Shown: one piece after another, positions 8,493 through 15,874 of the stretch
Layout of the letters: every line of letters begins with the position of its first letter
How positions within the stretch are numbered: position 1 is the stretch's first letter
Assembly (NCBI RefSeq): GCF_031501865.1
Contig: NZ_JARRCW010000001.1
Coordinates: forward strand, 443,001-507,000
Reading direction: 5' to 3'
DNA from: Pseudovibrio sp. M1P-2-3
GTDB lineage: Bacteria; Pseudomonadota; Alphaproteobacteria; Rhizobiales; Stappiaceae
Length of the DNA stretch: 64,000 bases
Notes under the pieces: model-generated
The model's input: the letters and a program-made list of their open reading frames with translations, nothing else
What the model was told of the DNA's origin: nothing
Database searches by the model: none
Program-made: the position numbers and the translations under genes

Positions 8493-11039
8493 ATGAATAA
8501 AGCACGCTCTTTCCCCCTTCTCGTTTCCACCATTCTGGCCACCACGCCTGCATATGCACTTGATATCGGGACCTTCGATGAAGGTCCTACAGAAGTTATC
8601 CTAAGCTCGGATAAGGCTTTTGCTAGGGAGGTGCGGAATAAAAATAAATACCCCAACCTAAAGGAGTTTGAGGGAAGCGAGGTGGATTCTTATCTAAATA
8701 TCGGGATCGGGGAATCTGGCCGCCTTATTGTTCATGGTGAAGACGGGTGGTTACAAGCGAAAAATTACGTACGTATTGGCAGAAATGGTGCCAGCGGAGT
8801 CTTGAAGGTTTTGGACGGTGCAAAGTTCAGTGCGAAATCTGACGGCAGAACTAGATACAATATATTTGTCGGCGCCTCAGATGGTGATTCAGGGTTGTTG
8901 TTGGTTGATGGGGATGGGTCCCAAGTTTCTGCTGGGAATATCTACATTGGCGAAGCATCTGATGGACAGGTGGTTCTGAAAAACAAGGGCGCTCTGGCCC
9001 TCACAGGTAATATAATCATTGGGAATAGTTCTGGAACTACTCAGAGCTCTCTAGTGCTCGGGAAAAATGCTGGAGCTATTGGTGCAGGTGAGATCTATAT
9101 CAAAGGACCAGCCGATAAAGGTAAAATAATCATTACACATGGGCATTCCTCCCGTAATAGCTATTCTCTACCTAGTATCACCGGAGAGGGGAAGATATAC
9201 CACCATTCCGGCTCCACACGAATAGATAATAGCATAAGTGGGGGTATCACCACATATGTAAGAGGCGGCACATTAATACTAGTAGATGGCCGCTATTCTA
9301 ACACTAAGCGGAAATACGGAGATGTGTATGTGAGTGGTGGAGTGGTGGAGCTGCGTAAGAATGCTGATATGGCAGGCTCTATGAAAGTGTACGATAAAGG
9401 CCGTGTCACTCTGTCTTCTAATGCGCGGATGACAGGCTTTATGAAAGTGTACGATGAAGGCAGAGCCACTCTGTCTTCAAATGCGGAGATGACAGGCTTT
9501 ATGAAAGTGTACGATAAAGGCCGTGTCACTCTGTCTTCTAATGCGCAGGTGACAGGTACTGTCAGCATCACGGATGGTACTGTAAAGCTGTTCGGCAAAG
9601 CTACGATGGCAGGCAAGGTGAATGTCAACAAAGGTGCATGGCTGAAGGGTAGCGGTACGGCTAGCAAATTGCATGTGAAGTCCAATGGGCATCTGGACCC
9701 GGGCTGGGGGGCTGAGCGTGGAACCATAAAAGCGGATACAGCCCGCTTTTATCAGGACAGCAAACTGCATATCGATGTGCAGCCGCTTAAAGCAGACAAG
9801 CTGTCTGTGAGTAGCTTTGTGAAGATTGATGAAGGCGCCTCGGTCAAAGTCGCGGCATTTGGCAAGCGTACGGATTATAAAAAGAAGAAAACATATACCA
9901 TTGTTGAAGCCGATAATATAAAGGGCTCTTTTGATAAAGTGATCTTCAATTCCAAGTTTTTGGAGGCCTCCCTCAAGCACAAAGAAGAGACCATCAAACT
10001 CACGTTGGAGAGAAATGATCAAAAGGCGAAATCTCTAGCAAAATCGTCTGCTGCGCGTCAAATGGGCACCGTGATGGATGCAGCTTTAGATGGAAACTCC
10101 TCAAATCTGGATGGAAAGTTGGTCTCCAGTTTTGCCTATCTCAATGGCCAGCAGGCCAGTCAGGCCTTGTCTCAGTTAGCTGCCAGCAATTGGTCTTCGG
10201 CCACCTCCCGGTTACCACAATCACAGTTTTCCCTGCGGGCCGCATTGCCTGTAACGGGGCCCGAACAGCAAGGGCTAAGCCAGTGGAGTGCGTCCTTTGG
10301 CAGTGAACTGAGCGAGGGGCAGCTGGCCGGGTTGGAGCAGGAGGCATTCTCAGGACGCTTCGGTTTGTTTGCCGGTCATGACCAGCACAGCAGCGAGAGC
10401 GATTTTACCCAGTTTACAGCCCAAATGGCAACCGTAGGCGCTTATCAGCGCTATGACCACGGCCTTACCTCCTTCACTTTTGGCGGCGCAGTGAGTGCAG
10501 GAACCCTAAGTGCACAGCGTACTGTGGATCTGGGGGCAAGTCGCCAGCAGCTTACCGGAGACACTTCTTTAAGTCAGGCGCAGTTTTTTGGTCGTTGGAG
10601 CGGCGCATGGGAGGTTGGGTCACTGGCGCTCAATTCGTATGCTGAGGCCGCGCTGGTTGGCCATCACATGGGCGCATATGGCGAGCAGGGCGGTTCGGCA
10701 GCTCTTCAATTCAATGCCAACACAGAAGCACAGTTGCAAACAGCCGTTGGCTTGAATCTTGCTCATGAAAGCAGTGTGTTCGGTGCTCCCGTAAAAGTCG
10801 CCGCTGGCCTTGGCTATCAACGCCAAACCTCTGTATGGCAACAAGACCCAACCGCACGCTTGAATGGTGCCTTGATCCAGCTGGATCAACAGACCGGTGC
10901 AAACGATCAATTTAATTTCTCCTCCTCTATGCAAGCAGAAGTCGGGCAAGCTGGGCTGTTACAGCTAGCCTATGAAGGTGCCGTGGAAGAGGGTGAACTG
11001 GACCAAACTGTTCAGGCAAAATTCCGCTGGAGCTTTTAG
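8493..11039 (+). CDS. Autotransporter (type Va) with repetitive beta-helix passenger
   Basis: The 848-residue protein begins with a signal peptide (about residues 1-22, ending AYA). A Gly/Ser/Val-rich passenger suited to a right-handed beta-helix runs to about residue 520. The last ~260 residues form an autotransporter beta-barrel with alternating strands, ending in an aromatic residue (WSF). Residues about 290-349 contain three near-identical 20-residue units (consensus MKVYDKGRVTLSSNA), encoded by 60-bp tandem repeats. The passenger should be carried to the cell surface. No protease or lipase motif is visible, so adhesion or aggregation is the likeliest role (inferred). The ATG has GAGGAAAG upstream. 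It stands alone, with a hairpin after it. Confidence 0.88.
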   Translation: MNKARSFPLLVSTILATTPAYALDIGTFDEGPTEVILSSDKAFAREVRNKNKYPNLKEFEGSEVDSYLNIGIGESGRLIVHGEDGWLQAKNYVRIGRNGASGVLKVLDGAKFSAKSDGRTRYNIFVGASDGDSGLLLVDGDGSQVSAGNIYIGEASDGQVVLKNKGALALTGNIIIGNSSGTTQSSLVLGKNAGAIGAGEIYIKGPADKGKIIITHGHSSRNSYSLPSITGEGKIYHHSGSTRIDNSISGGITTYVRGGTLILVDGRYSNTKRKYGDVYVSGGVVELRKNADMAGSMKVYDKGRVTLSSNARMTGFMKVYDEGRATLSSNAEMTGFMKVYDKGRVTLSSNAQVTGTVSITDGTVKLFGKATMAGKVNVNKGAWLKGSGTASKLHVKSNGHLDPGWGAERGTIKADTARFYQDSKLHIDVQPLKADKLSVSSFVKIDEGASVKVAAFGKRTDYKKKKTYTIVEADNIKGSFDKVIFNSKFLEASLKHKEETIKLTLERNDQKAKSLAKSSAARQMGTVMDAALDGNSSNLDGKLVSSFAYLNGQQASQALSQLAASNWSSATSRLPQSQFSLRAALPVTGPEQQGLSQWSASFGSELSEGQLAGLEQEAFSGRFGLFAGHDQHSSESDFTQFTAQMATVGAYQRYDHGLTSFTFGGAVSAGTLSAQRTVDLGASRQQLTGDTSLSQAQFFGRWSGAWEVGSLALNSYAEAALVGHHMGAYGEQGGSAALQFNANTEAQLQTAVGLNLAHESSVFGAPVKVAAGLGYQRQTSVWQQDPTARLNGALIQLDQQTGANDQFNFSSSMQAEVGQAGLLQLAYEGAVEEGELDQTVQAKFRWSF
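9361..9540 (+). repeat. Three 60-bp tandem repeats inside the autotransporter gene
   Basis: Units 9361-9420, 9421-9480 and 9481-9540 share the core ATGAAAGTGTACGAT and CTCTGTCTTC; the first and third are almost identical. The period keeps the reading frame (20 codons). Such repeats can expand or contract by recombination and so change passenger length. Confidence 0.95.
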
Positions 11040-11089
11040 CACCGGATAGCCGTGGAAGGCTGATGTGTGTCAATCCGCCTCCCTTACTC

Positions 11090-11127
11090 CCCATGAACGG
11101 GTACAACTTCTAAAGCCCGTTTATGGG
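11090..11127 (+). terminator. Hairpin after the autotransporter gene
   Basis: CCCATGAACGGG (11090-11101) pairs with CCCGTTTATGGG (11116-11127) over 12 positions with one G-T pair and a 14-base loop, 51 bases after the stop. No clear T-run follows. Confidence 0.5.
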
Positions 11128-11207
11128 ATGGTTGCAGATTTATATGCAAATCACATCCTCAAATATATTTCCCGAGGGGAAAACTAGCTTTTGAGAGAAA
11201 GGAGAAG

Positions 11208-11284
11208 TGGTGACCCCGACAGGATTCGAACCTGTGACCTGCCGCTTAGGAGGCGGCCGCTCTATCCATCTGAGCTACGGGGCC
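11208..11284 (-). tRNA. tRNA-Arg (anticodon CCT)
   Basis: Read on the minus strand, the 77-base sequence has an acceptor stem GGCCCCG/CGGGGTC, the D-arm AGCTCAGATGGATAGAGC and the anticodon arm GCCGC-CTCCTAA-GCGGC. The T-arm contains GGTTCGAATCC, and the 3' CCA is encoded. The loop gives anticodon CCT, reading AGG (Arg). No integrase lies beside it. Confidence 0.96.
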
Positions 11285-11461
11285 AGAAACCTAGGATAGA
11301 AGTTGCCCGATAGCATGATTTTACGCGTGATGCGAGTGATTTCACGAGGATGATCACTGGAAATTCCATGCTACGACCTTTCATAGGCTGTTTCCAATTG
11401 TTTCCCGCGCCTCCTTTTTATGGTGCCTTGCAGGTGGCGAGAAGTGAGCTGGTGAGAAGCC

Positions 11462-12247
11462 ATGTTCAGGAATGGAAGCAGTTTGCCCTATCTACAGTTT
11501 ATCATCATCCTGACCGTCCTTTGCTTTTTGAGTGCAAGAGGGCAGGCAGAGCCCTGCATGCCCTTGCAAGAGGGTTTTGCGTCTCCCGTTCTCTCCTTGA
11601 ATAGCAATAATCAGTTTTTGAATGGAAATGGGAAACGGTTTGCGCTGGCAGATGTGGATTTACAACGGGGGCAAGCTCTCCTCCGCATGGAGAGATGGCT
11701 CAAAGGGAGCACGTTCGCAACTGCGTTTCCAGTGGCGGAAAAGCCAAGCCGGTGGGGAGAGTGGCCTTCAGTTATTTTTGATAGGAATAAAGTGAACCTC
11801 TCCGAAACCTTGATTTCTGAGGGGCTGGCGATTGTACGTCCTCGATTTGGAACGCCGGCCTGCCTGAAACGCTGGCTCCTCCTAGAAAAAAAAGCACGTG
11901 ATTTACGCTTGGGTTTATGGAAAAAATATCGTGCAATTAATGCAGAAGATCCTGATCTTTCAAAGCAGTATGGTCTGTTTCAAATAGTTGAGGGAAAGGT
12001 GTTGTCCATAGGGCGCACAAGAAGTGTAATCTATTTAAACTTTGGGAAGGTCTGGACACGAGATTTTACTGGCATTATTCAAAGAGGAAATGTGAAAGAT
12101 TTTGAACGTGTTCATGGTGATCTTGAAGACTTGAAAGAAAAACGGGTTCGATTACGTGGAGTGATCCAACTTCGAGGCGGGCCACAAATCCTGCTGGATC
12201 ATCCTGCACAGTTCGAAATTCTGGATACCGGGCCACCTGAGAGCTGA
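11462..12247 (+). CDS. Secreted nuclease-fold (SNase-like) protein, probably inactive
   Basis: The protein starts with a hydrophobic signal-like segment (about residues 10-28, then GQAEPCM). Residues about 50-155 follow the pattern of the staphylococcal nuclease/TNase fold, including a core ending LNETLISEGLAIVRP-like and the helix LEKKARDLRLGLW. The family's catalytic IDAPE stretch is VDLQR here and the usual DRYGR is SRWGE, so the calcium-binding and catalytic residues are missing. Residues about 170-255 look like an OB-type beta-barrel (VEGKVLSIGRTRSVIYLNFG). Binding of nucleic acid or another polymer in the periplasm is possible, but the role is unknown. The M48 lipoprotein gene starts within a few bases of its stop, suggesting co-transcription. 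Confidence 0.7.
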   Translation: MFRNGSSLPYLQFIIILTVLCFLSARGQAEPCMPLQEGFASPVLSLNSNNQFLNGNGKRFALADVDLQRGQALLRMERWLKGSTFATAFPVAEKPSRWGEWPSVIFDRNKVNLSETLISEGLAIVRPRFGTPACLKRWLLLEKKARDLRLGLWKKYRAINAEDPDLSKQYGLFQIVEGKVLSIGRTRSVIYLNFGKVWTRDFTGIIQRGNVKDFERVHGDLEDLKEKRVRLRGVIQLRGGPQILLDHPAQFEILDTGPPES

Positions 12248-12252
12248 TAACT

Positions 12253-13719
12253 TTGACAATGCTGCCTCGCTTCCCTCTCCCCCTGTTCCTGAAGGGGCTA
12301 ATAACTCTGGTTTTTCTTGGCGTGCTCGCCTCTTGCCAGATAACGGATGACTTTGGCCGTAAGTCCAGCAAATCAGGTGGATTGAGACCAAGCCTAGTGG
12401 ACGGAGTTAGCCAAAAGGAGCATCCCCGTGTGGTGGCGACCTATGGCGGAGTCTACAGCGATGAGGGGGCGGAACAGGCGATTGCGCGTGTAGTCGGTTC
12501 CCTAGTCGCTGCCTCTGATAATCCGAATACACATTACCGCATTACGCTTTTGAACTCTCCCACCGTCAATGCGTTCGCACTGCCTGAAGGATATCTTTAT
12601 ATTACCCGTGGTCTTCTGGCTCTGGCCAATGATACCTCCGAATTGGCTGCAGTGCTGTCCCATGAAATGGCACATGTGACGGCAAACCACGCAGTCCAGC
12701 GGCAGAGGCGGGCAGCAGCAGCTGCACTTGCAAACCGGGTGATGAGCAGTGTGGTTGCCGACCAGAGCACTGTGAGTGAGGCAGAGCGAACCTCTCAGGT
12801 CTCCTTTGCCCGCTTTTCGCAGGAACAGGAACTGCTGGCCGACGATATTGGCATCAGGACGCTCTCCAAAGCGGGATATGACCCCTTTGCGGCGGCGCGC
12901 TTTCTTAAAACAATGGGGGAGTTTGCCAAGTTCCAAAGCTTGAGCGGGGAGACAAACAGCGCTCCTGATTTACTTTCTTCTCACCCCAATACGCCAGAGC
13001 GGGTCCAGCGGGCCATTCGCAGTGCTCGCCAAATTGGGGCCCCTGGAATTGGAGTGAAGGGAAAACAGCAATATCTCACAAGCATTGATGGGGTGCTGTT
13101 CGGGGATGATCCTTTAGAGGGGTATGTTCGAGGACGCAGTTTCCTTCATAAGGCTCTAGGAATTTCGTTCTCTGTGCCCAAAGGGTATGTTTTGGAAAAT
13201 GCAACGGAGGCTGTTCTTGCCAGCAATGGCGGCGGCACTGCAATGCGTTTTGATGGAGCAGACTTGAAAGGCTATGACACTTTGGAAAGTTACCTGCGCA
13301 GTGGCTGGATCAATGGCCTGATTGCAAATAGCGTGCGCCCCACGACAGTGAATGGTCTGCCCGCTGTGATTGGCTCTGCAGTCACCGACGGGTGGTCATT
13401 CCGAATTGGCGTGGTTCGTATTGGTAGCACCGGATACCGCTTCATCTTTGCCAGCAGAACCCCCGGCTCTACCTTCACCAGTCAGTTTGAACAGACCTTG
13501 AACAGTTTCCGGCAGCTCTCCGCTGCTGAGCTGGCGCGCCTAAGACCTTTACGTATCAAAATTATAGAGGCGAGGAAGGGAGATACGGCTCGTAAACTTG
13601 CTGTTAAAATGAGCGGCATCGAGCCGGCCCGCCGCTATGAACTGTTTAGCATTTTGAACCAGACTAAAGGAAATGAACGGTTTGAGGATAAAAGGCTCTT
13701 AAAGGTGGTTGTTGATTAG
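12253..13719 (+). CDS. M48-family metalloprotease lipoprotein (BepA-like)
   Basis: The 488-residue protein carries a lipoprotein signal peptide with lipobox LASC (Cys about residue 28). An M48 zinc-protease domain follows, with HEMAH (H137, E138, H141) and a downstream EQELLAD helix supplying the third ligand near residue 194. The order fits periplasmic BepA/LoiP-type proteases that survey outer-membrane assembly. After about residue 270 come an unassigned beta-rich part and a C-terminal segment (KIIEARKGDTARKLAVKM) resembling a LysM-like or Spr-like extension. The start can be TTG 12253 or ATG 12259. It follows the SNase-like gene by five bases, so the two are probably one operon. Confidence 0.88.
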   Translation: MTMLPRFPLPLFLKGLITLVFLGVLASCQITDDFGRKSSKSGGLRPSLVDGVSQKEHPRVVATYGGVYSDEGAEQAIARVVGSLVAASDNPNTHYRITLLNSPTVNAFALPEGYLYITRGLLALANDTSELAAVLSHEMAHVTANHAVQRQRRAAAAALANRVMSSVVADQSTVSEAERTSQVSFARFSQEQELLADDIGIRTLSKAGYDPFAAARFLKTMGEFAKFQSLSGETNSAPDLLSSHPNTPERVQRAIRSARQIGAPGIGVKGKQQYLTSIDGVLFGDDPLEGYVRGRSFLHKALGISFSVPKGYVLENATEAVLASNGGGTAMRFDGADLKGYDTLESYLRSGWINGLIANSVRPTTVNGLPAVIGSAVTDGWSFRIGVVRIGSTGYRFIFASRTPGSTFTSQFEQTLNSFRQLSAAELARLRPLRIKIIEARKGDTARKLAVKMSGIEPARRYELFSILNQTKGNERFEDKRLLKVVVD

Positions 13720-13751
13720 AGCGGTTAGGCTATTTATTGATATATCAATAC

Positions 13752-13855
13752 TGTAGAGCACATCGCGTTCATTTGCATTCATACTGTGCTCTCTAACTTA
13801 TTTATTTTGAGCGCGTTCCGTTTGATTGAACCCAATCAAACGGAACGCGCTCTAG
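13752..13855. repeat. Dispersed palindromic repeat (best-preserved copy B)
   Basis: The left part reads GAGCACATCGCGTTCATTTG and closes with TGTGCTCTCTAA. The right part is a perfect 20-bp stem, GAGCGCGTTCCGTTTGATTG (13809-13828), with its complement at 13833-13852 and a 4-base loop. Related sequences occur at 8171, 27303 and 54954. It lies in the gap between the convergent M48 gene and carD, so it may also act in 3'-end formation. Confidence 0.85.
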
Positions 13856-13895
13856 TCGAAAGGTGGTCGCCGCACGCATATCTGGCTTGGCAAAA

Positions 13896-13923
13896 TTAAA
13901 CCCGGCACGATGGCCGGGTTTAA
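13896..13923 (-). terminator. Terminator of carD
   Basis: TTAAACCCGGC (13896-13906) and GCCGGGTTTAA (13913-13923) form an 11-bp stem with a 6-base loop, 26 bases beyond the carD stop. On the minus strand a TTTAATTTT run follows, as in an intrinsic terminator. Confidence 0.85.
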
Positions 13924-13949
13924 TGAGTACCGAAAAGGAGGAGGTGAGC

Positions 13950-14543
13950 TTAAGCAGCAGCTTCCTGCTCGCCGTTGCCTTCTTCAGCCGCTGCTGCGGC
14001 AGCAGCAGCTTTTGCTGCGCGGGCAGGGGAGGACGACAGTGCCTGTTCGATCTGACGAACGGCTTCGGTGTCTGTCTGGCGCTGTACAGCTGCAATCTCG
14101 CGTGCCACGCGGTCGAGGGCTGCTTCATAAAGCTGGCGCTCTGAGTAGGACTGCTCGGGCTGTGTGTCGGAGCGGTACAGATCACGCACAACTTCAGAAA
14201 TCTGGATCAGGTCACCGGAGTTGATTTTTGCTTCATATTCTTGAGCGCGGCGGCTCCACATAGTACGTTTAACGCGTGGTTTGCCTTTGATTGTTTCAAA
14301 AGCTTTCTTTACAACAGCAGCATCTGAGAGCTTTCGCATTCCCACGGAAGCAATTTTTGCAACAGGCACACGCAGTGTCATTTTATCCTGCTCAAACTCG
14401 ATAACGAGGAGCTCCAAAGAGTACCCAGCAACATTTTGTTCTTCGATTGCTGTAACCATGCCAACCCCGTGGGATGGATAGATGATGTGCTCTCCGGTTT
14501 TGAATCCCTGACGCTGCGCGGTTTTCTTTGCGGGTGTGGCCAT
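13950..14543 (-). CDS. carD: CarD/CdnL-family RNA polymerase-binding regulator
   Basis: The start chosen is ATG at 14543 (MATPAKK), with AGGAG about nine bases upstream; a longer frame adds 23 unlikely residues. Residues about 13-75 form the N-terminal RNA-polymerase-interacting domain (TGEHIIYPSHGVGMV), and residues about 80-170 the helical CarD C-domain. The tail is alanine- and glutamate-rich. Proteins of this family bind the RNA polymerase beta subunit and stabilise open complexes at rRNA and growth-related promoters. The gene sits in the conserved alphaproteobacterial minus-strand order helicase, S4 protein, fdxA, carD, but a 400-base gap suggests its own promoter. Confidence 0.93.
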   Translation of the reverse strand: MATPAKKTAQRQGFKTGEHIIYPSHGVGMVTAIEEQNVAGYSLELLVIEFEQDKMTLRVPVAKIASVGMRKLSDAAVVKKAFETIKGKPRVKRTMWSRRAQEYEAKINSGDLIQISEVVRDLYRSDTQPEQSYSERQLYEAALDRVAREIAAVQRQTDTEAVRQIEQALSSSPARAAKAAAAAAAAEEGNGEQEAAA

Positions 14544-14599
14544 ACGCTGTAATTCTCCTGCGCAGTAAACCGGCTTTACACAGCCGGTTTGGCGCCACA

Positions 14600-14957
14600 G
14601 TACATGTGACACCTTCCTCTATACCTGACGTGAAAACGAGCATTATGCGAAAACCCTGCTTTCGCACTGTGCGACGTTAACCTTCAAATGTGACGGTCAT
14701 TTCTTTCTCAACAAACCAGCCGGGCAGGGCGGAAAATCAGCAGTTGTTTCAATAAAACTGCGCCCATAAAAAAACCCCTTTTGGGAAGGAGTGTGACTAG
14801 TAAGACAAGCGACCTTTTCTACATATAACACATTATCCACGGATTTCCAACTCTTACAGTAAAAATGCCGAGTTGAGCCATCCGCAGATTGTTTTAGGTA
14901 ATAAATAAGTCGCCAGAAGCCCTAGAGAGGCTCTAGAATATGCCCCGGAAGTGATTC
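14600..14957. other. Gap between fdxA and carD
   Basis: No gene is visible. The part near carD should hold its promoter on the minus strand. Around 14767-14795 the minus strand reads a short C-rich/G-rich hairpin (CTTCCCAAAAGGGG) followed by seven T, a likely terminator for fdxA. Nothing else stands out. Confidence 0.45.
14767..14795 (-). terminator. Probable terminator of fdxA
   Basis: On the minus strand CCTTCCC-AAAA-GGGG runs straight into TTTTTTT. The stem is short but the T-run is good. It lies about 160 bases after the fdxA stop. Confidence 0.45.
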
Positions 14958-15299
14958 TTATTGATCGCCGGTGCCTGGGTTTGCAGAAAAGTGCTTGTCC
15001 AGTTTTTCCTTCACGCCGTCAAACTCCGGTGCCTCTGGCAGCGGGTCTTTGCGAACGGTCAGGTTTGGCCACTTAGCCGCATATTCGGCGTTCAGCTCAA
15101 TCCACTTTTCAAGGCCCGGGTCCGTGTCCGGCAAAATAGCTTCGGCCGGGCATTCAGGCTCACAAACGCCGCAGTCAATACACTCGTCCGGATCAATGAC
15201 GAGCATATTCTCACCTTCGTAAAAGCAGTCTACTGGGCACACTTCCACGCAGTCAGTATATTTACATTTAATACAGTTGTCGGTGACTACGTAAGTCAT
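14958..15299 (-). CDS. fdxA: Seven-iron ferredoxin FdxA
   Basis: This is a small cytoplasmic electron carrier. The 113 residues contain C9, C17 and C21 for a [3Fe-4S] cluster and the [12 protein letters not shown] motif for a [4Fe-4S] cluster, then an ~50-residue helical tail ending in GTGDQ. This is the FdxA layout of Rhizobiales and Rhodobacterales. Its redox partner cannot be read from the sequence. It lies downstream of the S4-protein gene on the same strand, in a gene order widely kept in alphaproteobacteria. Confidence 0.95.
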   Translation of the reverse strand: MTYVVTDNCIKCKYTDCVEVCPVDCFYEGENMLVIDPDECIDCGVCEPECPAEAILPDTDPGLEKWIELNAEYAAKWPNLTVRKDPLPEAPEFDGVKEKLDKHFSANPGTGDQ

Positions 15300-15468
15300 C
15301 GTTTTCCTCTTAGATTATTGGCGACACAGTCAATAACAGCCCCAAAGGTTCAAAGGCATCAAGTCTCCACCTTCAAGAGGCAATGCCTACCGTTTTTCCT
15401 TGTCCTTCGCAAGTGCATCTATCTCCTGCATTCGTTGCAGGAGAGCGAAATCTTCTTGCTTGAAGGCG

Positions 15469-15858
15469 CTAATCAGAATCGTTTTCCTTGACGTTCATGA
15501 AGTGGATCATTTTGCGTCGTTCCCGCTTGGTGGGCCGTCCAGATCCTCTCTCCCGTTCCCCATGGGCCACCTTCGGTTTGGGTGGGGGAGGAGGAGATAG
15601 GTCCTCATAAAGCAACTGGGCTTCGGGTGCAGGCCCCCGGCGGGTTCCAAGCTCCAAAACCTTGAGAATCATTGTCCGCCGTGGAAGTGCGATGGTGAGC
15701 ACGTCCCCCTTTTTTATGGGATGCTTTGCGGCGCTGATTTTGACTTTATTAACTCTGACATGTCCGGACACTGACAGTTTTTGTGCCAGTGTCCGGGACT
15801 TTGTAACGCGCGCATACCAGAGCCATTTGTCAATTCGTTGGCTTGCTTGCGTGTCCAT
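15469..15858 (-). CDS. S4-domain RNA-binding protein (Hsp15-like)
   Basis: Residues about 7-60 form an S4 RNA-binding domain (RIDKWLWYARVTKSRTLAQKL-type start, then VNKVKISAAKHPIKKGDVL). The C-terminal half is basic (KPKVAHGERERGSGRP). Escherichia coli Hsp15 of this family binds free 50S subunits carrying nascent chains and helps recycle stalled ribosomes. The 129-residue length fits. The start lies 16 bases after the helicase stop on the same strand, so the two are probably co-transcribed. Confidence 0.9.
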   Translation of the reverse strand: MDTQASQRIDKWLWYARVTKSRTLAQKLSVSGHVRVNKVKISAAKHPIKKGDVLTIALPRRTMILKVLELGTRRGPAPEAQLLYEDLSPPPPPKPKVAHGERERGSGRPTKRERRKMIHFMNVKENDSD

Positions 15859-15874
15859 ACCTTGATAGGGGCGA

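Noticed and set aside
9361-9540. Regular repeats, considered as a CRISPR array
   Set aside because: The units are contiguous and coding, without spacers; they are tandem repeats of a surface protein.
11208-11284. tRNA-Arg as an island attachment site
   Set aside because: No integrase, no visible duplicated tRNA end and ordinary flanking genes.
13863-14224. Plus-strand frames rich in Ser/Cys/Arg
   Set aside because: Antisense shadows of the alanine-rich carD tail.
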